DNA from: an uncultured Aquimarina sp.
GTDB taxonomy: Bacteria > Bacteroidota > Bacteroidia > Flavobacteriales > Flavobacteriaceae
Direction of reading: 5' to 3'
Length of the DNA stretch: 64,000 nt
NCBI GenBank assembly: GCA_947489685.1
Contig: CANLEM010000006.1
Coordinates: forward strand, 62,001-126,000
Positions 17,960 through 25,020 of the stretch are shown here, piece by piece. The notes under the pieces are model-generated. The model had not been told where the DNA came from and ran no database searches. It worked only from the letters and a program-made list of their open reading frames with translations. The position numbers and the translations under genes were made by a program. The first letter of the stretch is position 1, and each line of letters starts with the position of its first letter.

Positions 17960-19357
17960 TTATATATCTTCAGCCAGTTGTAGTGCTTTTGTTAATGCTC
18001 CTAGTTTGTTATACACTTCTTGTAGTTCATTTTCTTCATTAGATTCGTTCACCAATCCTGCTCCTGCCTGCCAATGCAATTCATGATTTTTACTCAAGAA
18101 CGTACGAATCATAATAGCATGATTAAAGTTGCCAGAAAAATCCATAAATCCTATAGCGCCACCATAAAAATCTCGATTTACGGTTTCGTACTTTTCGATA
18201 AGCTGCATAGCCATATGTTTTGGTGCACCGCTCAAAGTACCCGCCGGAAATGTATCTGCGACTACCTGCATAGTCGTAGTATCAGTATGTTTCTTTCCTG
18301 TTACCTTACTAACTAGATGAATTACATGAGAATAAAACTGGATTTCTCTGTAGGTTTCGACTGTAACTTCACTACCATTGCGGCTAAGATCATTTCTCGC
18401 CAGATCTACCAACATTACATGTTCGGCATTTTCTTTTTCGTCTACAGCCAGTTTTTTGGCTAATTCGGCATCTTGTTCATCATTACCTGTACGCTTAAAA
18501 GTTCCTGCAATTGGGTGAATTTCTGCAGTACCTTCTTTTACTACTAATTGAGCCTCGGGAGAACTACCAAAGATTTTAAAATCACCATAGTCAAAATAAA
18601 ATAGGTAAGGAGAAGGATTTACGCTTCGTAATGCTCTATACACGTTAAATTCATCGCCTTTAAATTTTTGCGAGAAACGTTTTGAGAGTACTAACTGAAA
18701 TACATCTCCTCGCATGCAATGTTTCTTGGCGAGAGTTACATGTTCTTTATATTGCTCATCGTTTAGATTAGAAGTTGTATTTCCAAGAGTTTCAAAATTG
18801 TATGAAGCAAAATTTTTGACATTAAGCAATGATTCAATTTCGGCTACATTGCTATCAGAATCGTATGTGTGCGCAAAAATATAGGCCTGATTGTTAAAAT
18901 GATTGATTGCGATAATATTTTGATATACGCTATAATGAATATCAGGGATATTAAGAGTTCCTTCTTTTTTCGAGATTGAAATATCTTCAAAATAACGAAC
19001 AGCATCATACGATATATATCCAAAAAGACCATTGTTGATGAATTTGAAGTCACTTTTTGAAGTTTCAAATAATTGACCAAATTGCTCAATAATCTCAGGG
19101 ATATTAGTAGTATCGGTTATAGTAATCTCGGTAGTGCTTTTATCAGGAAAGGATTGATAGATGGTTTCGTTTTCGATCTTAATAGTAGCAATAGGATTAC
19201 AGCAGATATATGAGAAACTATTTTCGTTACCTCTATAATCACTACTTTCTAATAATAAACTATTAGGAAAGCGATCTCTAATTTTTAAGTATACGCTTAC
19301 TGGAGTAATCGTGTCTGCCAGAATCTGTTTGTAATGTGTGGTTAATTTGTAACTCAT
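17960..19357 (-). CDS. trpE: anthranilate synthase component I
   Basis: The 465-residue TrpE makes anthranilate from chorismate and ammonia, the committed step to tryptophan. The N-terminal motif LLESS (residues 35-39) is the tryptophan feedback-binding element of TrpE, which separates it from PabB. The C-terminal chorismate-binding domain carries GTFKRTGNDEQD, LVDLARNDLSR, FPAGTLSGAPK and the final YGGAIGFMDFSG region. It is the first structural gene of the operon trpEGDCFBA, separated by about 40 bases from the attenuator terminator. Control is thus doubled: enzyme inhibition through LLESS and transcription attenuation through the leader. Confidence 0.97.
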   Translation of the reverse strand: MSYKLTTHYKQILADTITPVSVYLKIRDRFPNSLLLESSDYRGNENSFSYICCNPIATIKIENETIYQSFPDKSTTEITITDTTNIPEIIEQFGQLFETSKSDFKFINNGLFGYISYDAVRYFEDISISKKEGTLNIPDIHYSVYQNIIAINHFNNQAYIFAHTYDSDSNVAEIESLLNVKNFASYNFETLGNTTSNLNDEQYKEHVTLAKKHCMRGDVFQLVLSKRFSQKFKGDEFNVYRALRSVNPSPYLFYFDYGDFKIFGSSPEAQLVVKEGTAEIHPIAGTFKRTGNDEQDAELAKKLAVDEKENAEHVMLVDLARNDLSRNGSEVTVETYREIQFYSHVIHLVSKVTGKKHTDTTTMQVVADTFPAGTLSGAPKHMAMQLIEKYETVNRDFYGGAIGFMDFSGNFNHAIMIRTFLSKNHELHWQAGAGLVNESNEENELQEVYNKLGALTKALQLAEDI

Positions 19358-19399
19358 TTTTACGTTTAAATTTTAAATTCAGCCCCTATGAATAGGAAA

Positions 19400-19434
19400 C
19401 AAAAAAAAGGCTTGTCGTGATTTGACAAGCCTTT
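19400..19434 (-). terminator. trp attenuator terminator
   Basis: On the minus strand, aaaggcttgtc (19434-19424 complement) pairs perfectly with gacaagccttt over an 11-bp stem with a 7-base loop (aaatcac), followed at once by eight T. It lies between the leader peptide and trpE, so it would stop operon transcription before the first gene. Confidence 0.93.
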
Positions 19435-19475
19435 GATATGTTTACTTAACACAATAACAGGATCTATCTCACGAC
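19414..19475 (-). promoter_or_regulatory. trp attenuator: antiterminator pairing segments
   Basis: On the minus-strand RNA, gtcgtga at 19475-19469 (inside the last codons of the leader peptide) is perfectly complementary to tcacgac at 19420-19414, which spans the terminator loop and the first three bases of its 3' arm. The two pairings cannot coexist. A ribosome at the leader stop would cover gtcgtga and let the terminator form; a ribosome stalled on the Trp codons would leave it free to block the terminator. The helix is only seven base pairs, so the strength is uncertain. Confidence 0.7.
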
Positions 19476-19526
19476 GTTTTCGTTTTGAGAAGACCACCAC
19501 CAATTATTTGTTAAGATTATTTTCAT
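19464..19526 (-). CDS. trpL: tryptophan operon leader peptide TrpL
   Basis: A 20-residue peptide, MKIILTNNWWWSSQNENVVR, with three consecutive TGG codons at 19494-19502. Its ATG follows a purine-rich stretch aaagaaaaaa, and a TAG ends it 30 bases before the terminator hairpin. Three Trp in a row in a short peptide directly in front of trpE, next to a terminator with a competing pairing, is the hallmark of attenuation control. The peptide itself is expected to have no function beyond letting ribosomes sense charged tRNA-Trp. Similarity to E. coli TrpL (two adjacent Trp) is functional, not in sequence. Confidence 0.88.
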   Translation of the reverse strand: MKIILTNNWWWSSQNENVVR

Positions 19527-19543
19527 TTTTTTCTTTATGAGGT

Positions 19544-19573
19544 CAAATATATAAATTAATTATAATTCTCAAT
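19544..19573 (-). promoter_or_regulatory. promoter of the trp operon
   Basis: On the minus strand TATATTTG (19551-19544) matches the Bacteroidota -7 box TAnnTTTG exactly, and ATTG (19573-19570) lies 18 bases upstream as a -33 element. The start point would fall about ten bases before the leader peptide ATG region, giving a leader RNA containing peptide and attenuator. Confidence 0.7.
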
Positions 19574-19581
19574 AAAAAAAA

Positions 19582-20148
19582 TTACATTTTTAAATTTACC
19601 GCTAATTCAAATTCGTCGCTGATAGCTTTATCACCTAAATTATCAAAGAAACTTCCCGAACCATATTTGATTCCGTATGTAGTTCTATTAACTTTTAGAG
19701 TTGTAGAAGCAGCATCTCCGTTTACTTCAAGATCAAACTCTATAGGATTTGTTTTACCTTTTATAGTAAGATCGCCAGCGATTTTATATCCTTTATCTGT
19801 TTTTTTGGCTTTGGTGACCACAAGTTTTGCTGTTTTGTGATTTGCAGTACCAAAAAAGTCGTCAGAACTAAGGTGACCTTCTAGTTTTTCTTTTCCTTTT
19901 CCAGCTTCAAGATCAGTTACAGCAAGAGAAGTCATGTCTACTACAAATTCTCCTCCGGTAATAGCATCATTTTCAAAAACGAGATGGCCTTTAGAAAGAC
20001 TTAATGTCCCCGTATGTGATCCGGTAACTTTATTACCAGTCCAGTTAATAGTACTTTCAGAAGCTTTGATTTCTTTTTTCTGTGCAAAAATTGATGTGGA
20101 TGCGATAATTGCAAAGGCTAAGATGAATGATTTAAGTCTAGTTTTCAT
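19582..20148 (-). CDS. YceI family periplasmic lipid-binding protein
   Basis: The 188-residue protein has a signal peptide ending IFAQ and a single YceI-type lipocalin-like beta-barrel. Typical features are INWTGNKVTGSHTGTLSLSKG at the start of the mature chain, the DLTIKGKTNPIEFD stretch and NRTTYGIKYGSGSF near the end. YceI proteins bind polyisoprenoid or amide lipids in the periplasm and are often linked to stress or electron-transport cofactors. The gene is 40 bases downstream of a MarR regulator on the same strand, so regulator and target are probably co-transcribed. The ligand cannot be deduced. Confidence 0.93.
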   Translation of the reverse strand: MKTRLKSFILAFAIIASTSIFAQKKEIKASESTINWTGNKVTGSHTGTLSLSKGHLVFENDAITGGEFVVDMTSLAVTDLEAGKGKEKLEGHLSSDDFFGTANHKTAKLVVTKAKKTDKGYKIAGDLTIKGKTNPIEFDLEVNGDAASTTLKVNRTTYGIKYGSGSFFDNLGDKAISDEFELAVNLKM

Positions 20149-20188
20149 GATTTTTTAAAATTTAAAATAGTTATATTAATGATTAAGT

Positions 20189-20641
20189 TTATGCTCTTAG
20201 TTTATTAAGGAGTTCATTGAGTAAGGTCAACTCTTTTTCAGACAGATTAGAGGTAAGTTTATTTTCAAACCTGCTAATTAATGGGCTTACAGTATCGAGA
20301 AATGCACTACCTTGTTGAGTAATGGTAATTTCAACTTTGCGCCGATTAGAGGCACAAGTAACTCTTTGTACATATTGTTTTTGGATTAATTTATCTACCA
20401 ATCTTGTTGTATTACTCATTTTACTTACCATTCTATCCTGTATTGTTGAAAGATTAGCGGGTTTTCCTTTTTGTCCCTTCAAAATTCGTAATACATTAAA
20501 CTGTTGAATAGAAATATCATGTGTCTTTAGTTCTGAATTGATTTTATCCATTAACCAATTCTCTGTATACATCAAATTGATGATCACCTTTCGGGAAAGA
20601 GGTAATTCAACTTCGGTCTTTATAATTTTCTCTATTTTCAA
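20189..20641 (-). CDS. MarR family transcriptional regulator
   Basis: A 150-residue winged-helix protein. The DNA-binding core runs from QQFNVLRILKGQKG through NLSTIQDRMVSKMSNTTRLVDKLI (recognition helix) to the wing CASNRRKVEITITQQG, and both ends are helices for dimerisation. MarR proteins usually repress their own operon and release DNA when they bind a small phenolic or are oxidised; a cysteine in the wing (VTCASN) could be redox-sensitive. The promoter overlaps two inverted repeats immediately upstream, consistent with autorepression. Targets probably include the downstream YceI gene. Confidence 0.92.
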   Translation of the reverse strand: MKIEKIIKTEVELPLSRKVIINLMYTENWLMDKINSELKTHDISIQQFNVLRILKGQKGKPANLSTIQDRMVSKMSNTTRLVDKLIQKQYVQRVTCASNRRKVEITITQQGSAFLDTVSPLISRFENKLTSNLSEKELTLLNELLNKLRA

Positions 20642-20647
20642 TTGTCA

Positions 20648-20675
20648 GTACAATATTTGTACATACAAATGTATG
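20648..20675 (-). promoter_or_regulatory. MarR promoter and operator-like inverted repeats
   Basis: Two adjoining palindromes lie just upstream of the MarR start: gtaca-atatt-tgtac (20648-20662) and catac-aaat-gtatg (20662-20675). The second contains, on the minus strand, TACATTTG (20673-20666), an exact TAnnTTTG -7 box. A regulator bound here would block its own promoter. No good -33 element was seen. Confidence 0.6.
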
Positions 20676-20848
20676 GATGTTTATGTTTTGAAAATTATAA
20701 ATTGATATTAATTGTTTGTTAAAGTTGATTTTTCAAATTATGTTAAATGGTATTATTGCCAAAGTAAATAGTATTACTATTGAATTAAACATTTCTAAAA
20801 ATTTCTGAAAATTTTTAGATAAAAACCAGAAACCATGTTAATTTTCTT

Positions 20849-20877
20849 TTGGATGATTAACCGTTTTGATAAATTAG
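20849..20877 (+). promoter_or_regulatory. candidate promoter of the thioredoxin-like gene
   Basis: TTG (20849-20851), 18 bases, then TAAATTAG (20870-20877), one mismatch from TAnnTTTG. It ends only four bases before the ATG at 20882, so the transcript would be leaderless or almost so. Confidence 0.4.
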
Positions 20878-20881
20878 TATT

Positions 20882-21403
20882 ATGTCTAGAGGTATAGTTT
20901 ACGTTTTGTGTATCGTACTCTTTGCAAATTGTAAAGGAGAACAGAATGTGGCTCTTGATGCTACCCAAGTTTATAAAAGCAAAGGTGTAGAAATCCCTAT
21001 GTATGATTTCAAGAGTTTCGAACCTTTATTGAAAATGGATGATGGAAAAACCAGAGTTATCAATTTTTGGGCTACTTGGTGTAAACCTTGCGTTGCCGAA
21101 TTGCCTTACTTTGAATTGATAAATAGTAGGTATCCAGATGATAAAGTCGAAGTGATATTAGTAAGTCTGGATTTGCCCAAACAAGTAGAATCCAAATTGA
21201 TACCATTTATTAAAAGGCAGCAAATAGAGAGTAAAGTAATTTTATTGGATGATCCAGATGCAAATAGCTGGATACCTAAAGTGGATAAAACCTGGTCTGG
21301 ATCTATACCGGCCACGATAATTTATAAAGGAAACACAGTTAATTTTTACGAAAGATCATTTACCTATAATGAGCTTGAAAAAGAGTTAAAAAAAATCCTT
21401 TAA
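20882..21403 (+). CDS. TlpA-like thioredoxin-fold lipoprotein
   Basis: A 173-residue protein with a short lipoprotein signal (LFANC, lipid on Cys17) and a thioredoxin fold. The active site WATWCKPC (Cys67, Cys70) followed by VAELPYFE is typical of TlpA/ResA-type thiol-disulfide oxidoreductases. Later PATIIYKGN supplies the cis-proline loop (IPAT). It probably reduces or sorts disulfides in periplasmic proteins. It is transcribed away from MarR/YceI and 39 bases ahead of a second redoxin, so the two may form an operon. Confidence 0.9.
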   Translation: MSRGIVYVLCIVLFANCKGEQNVALDATQVYKSKGVEIPMYDFKSFEPLLKMDDGKTRVINFWATWCKPCVAELPYFELINSRYPDDKVEVILVSLDLPKQVESKLIPFIKRQQIESKVILLDDPDANSWIPKVDKTWSGSIPATIIYKGNTVNFYERSFTYNELEKELKKIL

Positions 21404-21442
21404 GCAAAAACTAAATTCGAAATACCACAAAAACAAACACTT

Positions 21443-22069
21443 ATGAAAACTTTAAAAATTCTTGTTGGAATAGCTTTTGTAATTGCAATAAGCGCTTTTG
21501 CAATTGATAAGGTTTCTGGATCCTCGACCGCAGGCGGATACTCAATTGGAGACGTAGCTACTGATTTTGAATTGAAAAATATTGATGATACCATGGTCTC
21601 TTTGGCCAGTTATGAAAATGCAAAAGGGTTTATTGTGATATTTACTTGTAATCACTGCCCTTATTCGGTGGCATATGAGGATAGAATTATAGAGTTAGAT
21701 AAGCAATTTAAAACAAAGGGATATCCTGTGATTGCAATTAATCCAAATAACCCTAAAGCATATCCAGATGACAGTTTTGATAACATGAAAGTAAGAGCTA
21801 AAGAAAAAGGATTTACTTTTCCTTATTTGTTTGATGATGGTCAAAAAATATACCCACAATACGGAGCAACAAAAACACCTCATGTATATATTTTAGAAAA
21901 GACTGGTCAAGGTAATCTAGTTAGATATATCGGAGCAATTGACAATAATTATAAGGATGCCAATTCTGCTAATAAAAAATATGTAGAAGATGCTGTAAAT
22001 TCACTGTTGAAAGGAGAAAAAATACCTGTAGAAACTACAAAGGCTATCGGTTGCAGTATCAAGGCGTGA
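21443..22069 (+). CDS. exported thioredoxin family protein (AhpC/TSA-type redoxin)
   Basis: The 208-residue protein has an N-terminal signal helix (residues 5-21) and a redoxin domain. Its active motif is TCNHCPYSVAYEDRI (Cys69, Cys72), a CNHC variant characteristic of a redoxin branch frequent in Bacteroidota. YGATKTPHVYIL provides the cis-Pro loop. A role in periplasmic redox chemistry is likely, but whether it acts as peroxidase, reductase or chaperone is unknown. It shares its transcription direction with the preceding TlpA-like gene; the next gene, a rhodanese, has its own promoter. Confidence 0.88.
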   Translation: MKTLKILVGIAFVIAISAFAIDKVSGSSTAGGYSIGDVATDFELKNIDDTMVSLASYENAKGFIVIFTCNHCPYSVAYEDRIIELDKQFKTKGYPVIAINPNNPKAYPDDSFDNMKVRAKEKGFTFPYLFDDGQKIYPQYGATKTPHVYILEKTGQGNLVRYIGAIDNNYKDANSANKKYVEDAVNSLLKGEKIPVETTKAIGCSIKA

Positions 22070-22102
22070 TCTTTTACTTAAAACTTTATAGAAAAGAATG
22101 TA

Positions 22103-22137
22103 TTTGCTAAACAATTCGATAAGGACTCTTATATTTG
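22103..22137 (+). promoter_or_regulatory. promoter of the rhodanese pair
   Basis: TATATTTG (22130-22137) matches TAnnTTTG exactly; TTTG at 22103-22106 lies 23 bases upstream, at the long end of accepted spacing. The leader would be about 45 bases. Confidence 0.6.
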
Positions 22138-22187
22138 TAAGGAATATAAAAAGTAATTGTCCAATTATAGTATAATTTAGTATTGCA

Positions 22188-22502
22188 ATGGCAGAAGACA
22201 TCACACAAGAAGAATGGCAAGAGTTAATCTCTAAAGATAATAAGGCGGTAATCTTAGACGTTAGAACAGAAGAAGAAGTAGAAGACGGTTTTATACCTAA
22301 TATGCTTAATATCGATATTAGACAAGGACAAGGGTTCTTGGATGAAATTGAAAAATTAGATAAGTCTAAAAATTACTATGTATATTGTCGTTCTGGAGCC
22401 CGAAGTGCTCAGGCTTGTACCTTAATGGGGCAAATGGGATTTGAGACTACCTATAATTTGGTTGGTGGTTTTATGAACTGGGATGGCGAAACTGCTGAAT
22501 AA
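22188..22502 (+). CDS. cytoplasmic single-domain rhodanese
   Basis: A 104-residue rhodanese domain with no signal peptide. The active loop is YCRSGARSAQ with persulfide-forming Cys67, and the N-terminal LDVRTEEEVEDGFI is the usual substrate-side motif. Such proteins carry sulfur as a persulfide for biosynthesis or sulfide detoxification. It is directly followed by a second rhodanese that is exported, so the pair could handle sulfur on both sides of the inner membrane. The physiological sulfur donor is unknown. Confidence 0.93.
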   Translation: MAEDITQEEWQELISKDNKAVILDVRTEEEVEDGFIPNMLNIDIRQGQGFLDEIEKLDKSKNYYVYCRSGARSAQACTLMGQMGFETTYNLVGGFMNWDGETAE

Positions 22503-22509
22503 AAAACAC

Positions 22510-22899
22510 ATGAATTTTAAATCTATATTATTATTTTTTGTTGTAATCACCCTGAGCTGTAAAAACTCTTCTGATGATACAACGGTAGAGTTGATTACTG
22601 TCGAAGAGATGGATTCTTTAGTGCAACTGGGAGAAGTTCAATTAGTAGATGTGCGAACGCCTAATGAATATGCCGAGGGGCATATTGAAAGTGCTATTAA
22701 TATAGATTTTAGAGATGAAGATTTTGAAAAACTTATTTCTCAAGTAGATAAATCAAAACCTGTTGCCGTGTATTGCGGACGAGGAGGTAGAAGCGGAAAA
22801 TGTTCTTCATATATGAAAAAAGCAGGGTTTACCAAGATTTATGATCTGGATGGAGGTATAACAGAATGGAAATTTAAAGGCAAGAAAACGGTTAAATAA
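22510..22899 (+). CDS. rhodanese-like lipoprotein
   Basis: The start is placed at ATG 22510, because it gives a clean lipoprotein signal (MNFKSILL to ITLSC, lipid on Cys17); an in-frame ATG at 22483 inside the preceding gene would add nine residues with no benefit. The 129-residue protein has one rhodanese domain with LVDVRTPNEYAEGHI and active loop YCGRGGRSG (Cys89). The lipid anchor places it in the periplasm or outer membrane, unlike its cytoplasmic neighbour seven bases upstream. A terminator follows. Confidence 0.9.
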   Translation: MNFKSILLFFVVITLSCKNSSDDTTVELITVEEMDSLVQLGEVQLVDVRTPNEYAEGHIESAINIDFRDEDFEKLISQVDKSKPVAVYCGRGGRSGKCSSYMKKAGFTKIYDLDGGITEWKFKGKKTVK

Positions 22900-22919
22900 G
22901 ATAATTTAATCACGATAAT

Positions 22920-22955
22920 AAAAAAAAGCAAAACATTAATGTTTTGCTTTTTTTT
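22920..22955 (+). terminator. intrinsic terminator after rhodanese pair
   Basis: Inverted repeat gcaaaacat (22928-22936) and atgttttgc (22939-22947), flanked by A-run and T-run, 20 bases after the stop codon. Confidence 0.9.
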
Positions 22956-23027
22956 ATTAATAGTTTGTAATGTTCATGAAAACTAAAGCTCATAGAACAA
23001 ATTAATTACCAAACTTTTAACCAGATA

Positions 23028-23068
23028 ATAAAAAAGGACTGTCTAGATCTCTCCAAACAGCCCTTTCG
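23028..23068 (-). terminator. intrinsic terminator after LPMO gene
   Basis: On the minus strand aaagggctgt and acagtccttt form a 10-base stem with one mismatch, followed by a T-run; about 35 bases downstream of the LPMO stop. Confidence 0.75.
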
Positions 23069-23102
23069 TAAATAAGGTAAAATGATGTTTCTTATTTTTA
23101 TA

Positions 23103-24407
23103 TTACTTTACAATAAACTTTTGGATTTGTGTTTTATTTCCAGTGGTAATATGCATAAAATAAATACCTGGTGATAAATGATTTAGTTTTATCGTTTGAT
23201 TTATTTTAGTTGTCTTTTCTGGTGTTTTTAATATTATAATTTCTAAAATTCTTCCATTAATATCTTTAATACTCATTTTTGATGAGGAAGATTGAAGGTT
23301 ATAAATATTCAGATTAAGAATATCTTTTGCTGGGTTAGGGAAGACAATAAAATTTAATTCTCCCAAATCAGATTTAGTATTAGCCTTTGAGGTACATGAC
23401 CCAAGGTTTATCCATACTTCCCATTGACCCGAATTTTGTTCTGGATTTTTCCCAGTATTCCACCATTTGGCTTCATATTCGACTTCATTGTATACCACTT
23501 TGTTACCGATAACATAGGTCGCATTAGTGGACCAGGCACTTATTCCGTCACAACCAGCTCCTCCAGTGCATTGTCCTGTAGAGTTATAAGTCGTTTGATT
23601 ACAATTAATGGTAAAATTACCTATTTGATCCCCCGAAGGATTTCGGGTTTCCCACTGGCTCCCCACCGTGGTAGTTGTGGCGTAAGAACCTCCTGCATTG
23701 GCAGACCCTTGTAATGAATTATTCTGATAATACTGTAATGTACAATCTGTATTATTGGTAAAAGTCGCGCTTATTGCATCGCCAGTAGTACACCCGGCAC
23801 CACCACCTTCGACAATTATATCACTTACTGAATAAAATGCTTCATGGCTCTCAGTATAATCTCTCTGCCAAATACTTACTAAGGCGGCTCTTTTACCGGC
23901 ATAAGAATCAGGAATAAAAGATCTAATAATAGTGGATGATGATGGAGGTCCTTGCCCTACACTGCCAATCTCTATCAAATCATTCCATCGTAATGGTTTT
24001 GTAGGATCCCAATTTAATTGAGTAATGTAAACCTTGTAATATTGAGTTTTATGAGGTGCTGTATTTGTCCATTCCACGTCAATATATCCGTGATTAACAG
24101 TTGTTGCTGGCCAATCACTACTCAACGCATCGAGACAGCTAAAGTCTACAGCACTACCATTACCACCACTTGCAATTTGACCATCCGGAATTAAAGCCTG
24201 GTGGTTTCCGAAATTGGTATCAGGTTGTAAAACCCCCCTCCATTCATAAATTGCATTGCCACAAGGAGTGCAAATAGGGGTTGATGAATTATTAAAACAA
24301 TTGTAAATCCTACTTGGAGGATAAATTACAGTACCATGCGAGAATACTGGCTGAGCGATGCCCAACAAGAAAAGAAAAAATACGAGAAATTTAAGAGTTT
24401 TCTTCAT
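23103..24407 (-). CDS. secreted chitin-active lytic polysaccharide monooxygenase (AA10) with CBM5/12 and T9SS signal
   Basis: A 434-residue secreted copper enzyme that cuts crystalline chitin oxidatively. Signal cleavage after VFS leaves His24 as the new N-terminus (HGTVIYPPSR), the first half of the copper histidine brace; His119 in TNTAPHKTQYY is the second, and Phe191 in EAFYSVSD is the expected axial residue. After the AA10 domain (24-203) come a small cysteine-containing domain (205-285), a CBM5/12 chitin-binding module (about 286-338, with YEAKWWNTG), and a T9SS type A sorting domain (about 352-434, from FPNPAKDILN). It should leave the cell by type IX secretion. It is the left edge of the chitin locus and is transcribed away from the 3' genes. 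Confidence 0.93.
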   Translation of the reverse strand: MKKTLKFLVFFLFLLGIAQPVFSHGTVIYPPSRIYNCFNNSSTPICTPCGNAIYEWRGVLQPDTNFGNHQALIPDGQIASGGNGSAVDFSCLDALSSDWPATTVNHGYIDVEWTNTAPHKTQYYKVYITQLNWDPTKPLRWNDLIEIGSVGQGPPSSSTIIRSFIPDSYAGKRAALVSIWQRDYTESHEAFYSVSDIIVEGGGAGCTTGDAISATFTNNTDCTLQYYQNNSLQGSANAGGSYATTTTVGSQWETRNPSGDQIGNFTINCNQTTYNSTGQCTGGAGCDGISAWSTNATYVIGNKVVYNEVEYEAKWWNTGKNPEQNSGQWEVWINLGSCTSKANTKSDLGELNFIVFPNPAKDILNLNIYNLQSSSSKMSIKDINGRILEIIILKTPEKTTKINQTIKLNHLSPGIYFMHITTGNKTQIQKFIVK

Positions 24408-24421
24408 AATTGAAAATGATT

Positions 24422-24471
24422 TTAGGTTATAAATCGATTAACAACCTAAGATCTGTATCAGTGATCTTAGG
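24422..24471 (-). promoter_or_regulatory. mutually exclusive hairpins in the LPMO leader
   Basis: On the minus-strand RNA, segment 24471-24463 (cctaagatc) pairs perfectly with 24453-24445 (gatcttagg). The same gatcttaggtt segment (24453-24443) can instead pair with aacctaaaatc at about 24428-24418, with one mismatch. The two hairpins share one arm, and the second ends 11 bases before the start codon. This resembles a switchable 5' leader. Confidence 0.4.
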
Positions 24472-24598
24472 CTTAATTTTATCTGTTGTAGTGTATCTCA
24501 AATAGAGTATTGATCACAGACTAATAGGTTGTGTAGGTATACATTGATACTTGCAATATCGCTGTATGCATTTATCCACGTTGTTTGTTGAATAATTG

Positions 24599-24614
24599 TA
24601 GAAACACGTTTCTA
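24599..24614. promoter_or_regulatory. operator-like palindrome upstream of LPMO
   Basis: tagaaac-ac-gtttcta is a perfect 7-bp inverted repeat with a 2-base centre, the size and style of a LacI-type operator. It lies about 190 bases before the LPMO start codon. No regulator gene of that type is in the window. Confidence 0.4.
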
Positions 24615-25020
24615 GTCAAATTTTTCAGTCAATCCGGTACTATAATGAAAAAATGATATTGACTAGCACATAATCTCGAAAGGCGTTAAATGGAAACAGA
24701 AGTCTTTAGTGATAATAGATTGATTTTGTTCATGTTGGTTTGTGTTTTAAAAGTTGGCTAAACCTAAATATAAGTTTTGCCAAAAAGAAAATATTTAGAC
24801 CAACCGCATTGTTTTAAAGATATCATGTTTTTAAAATCCTATTAAGTGCTTTTTTGAGAAGAAAAAATCTTAAAAATAGATATGGTAAAACACGGATTGT
24901 TTTGTGTGTATACCTTTTTCATGAGTCAAAAACACCAATGTTTTTATTTTGATAGTTAGGTAACCAATTTTTAGATTTAATTTTTTAGTGCAAATAACAT
25001 TCATCATCGTATTAATAGAC

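Larger units (their letters stand above)
24408..25020. other. 613-bp gene-free stretch between LPMO and aldo/keto reductase
   Basis: No coding region was found. The part near the LPMO start holds the alternative hairpins at 24422-24471; further up are the palindrome at 24599-24614 and an 8-bp inverted repeat, ctagtcaa (24612-24619) with ttgactag (24659-24666). The remaining 350 bases towards the reductase are AT-rich with no clear promoter box or RNA gene. Since the reductase gene ends here, all control signals should serve the LPMO. Confidence 0.6.
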
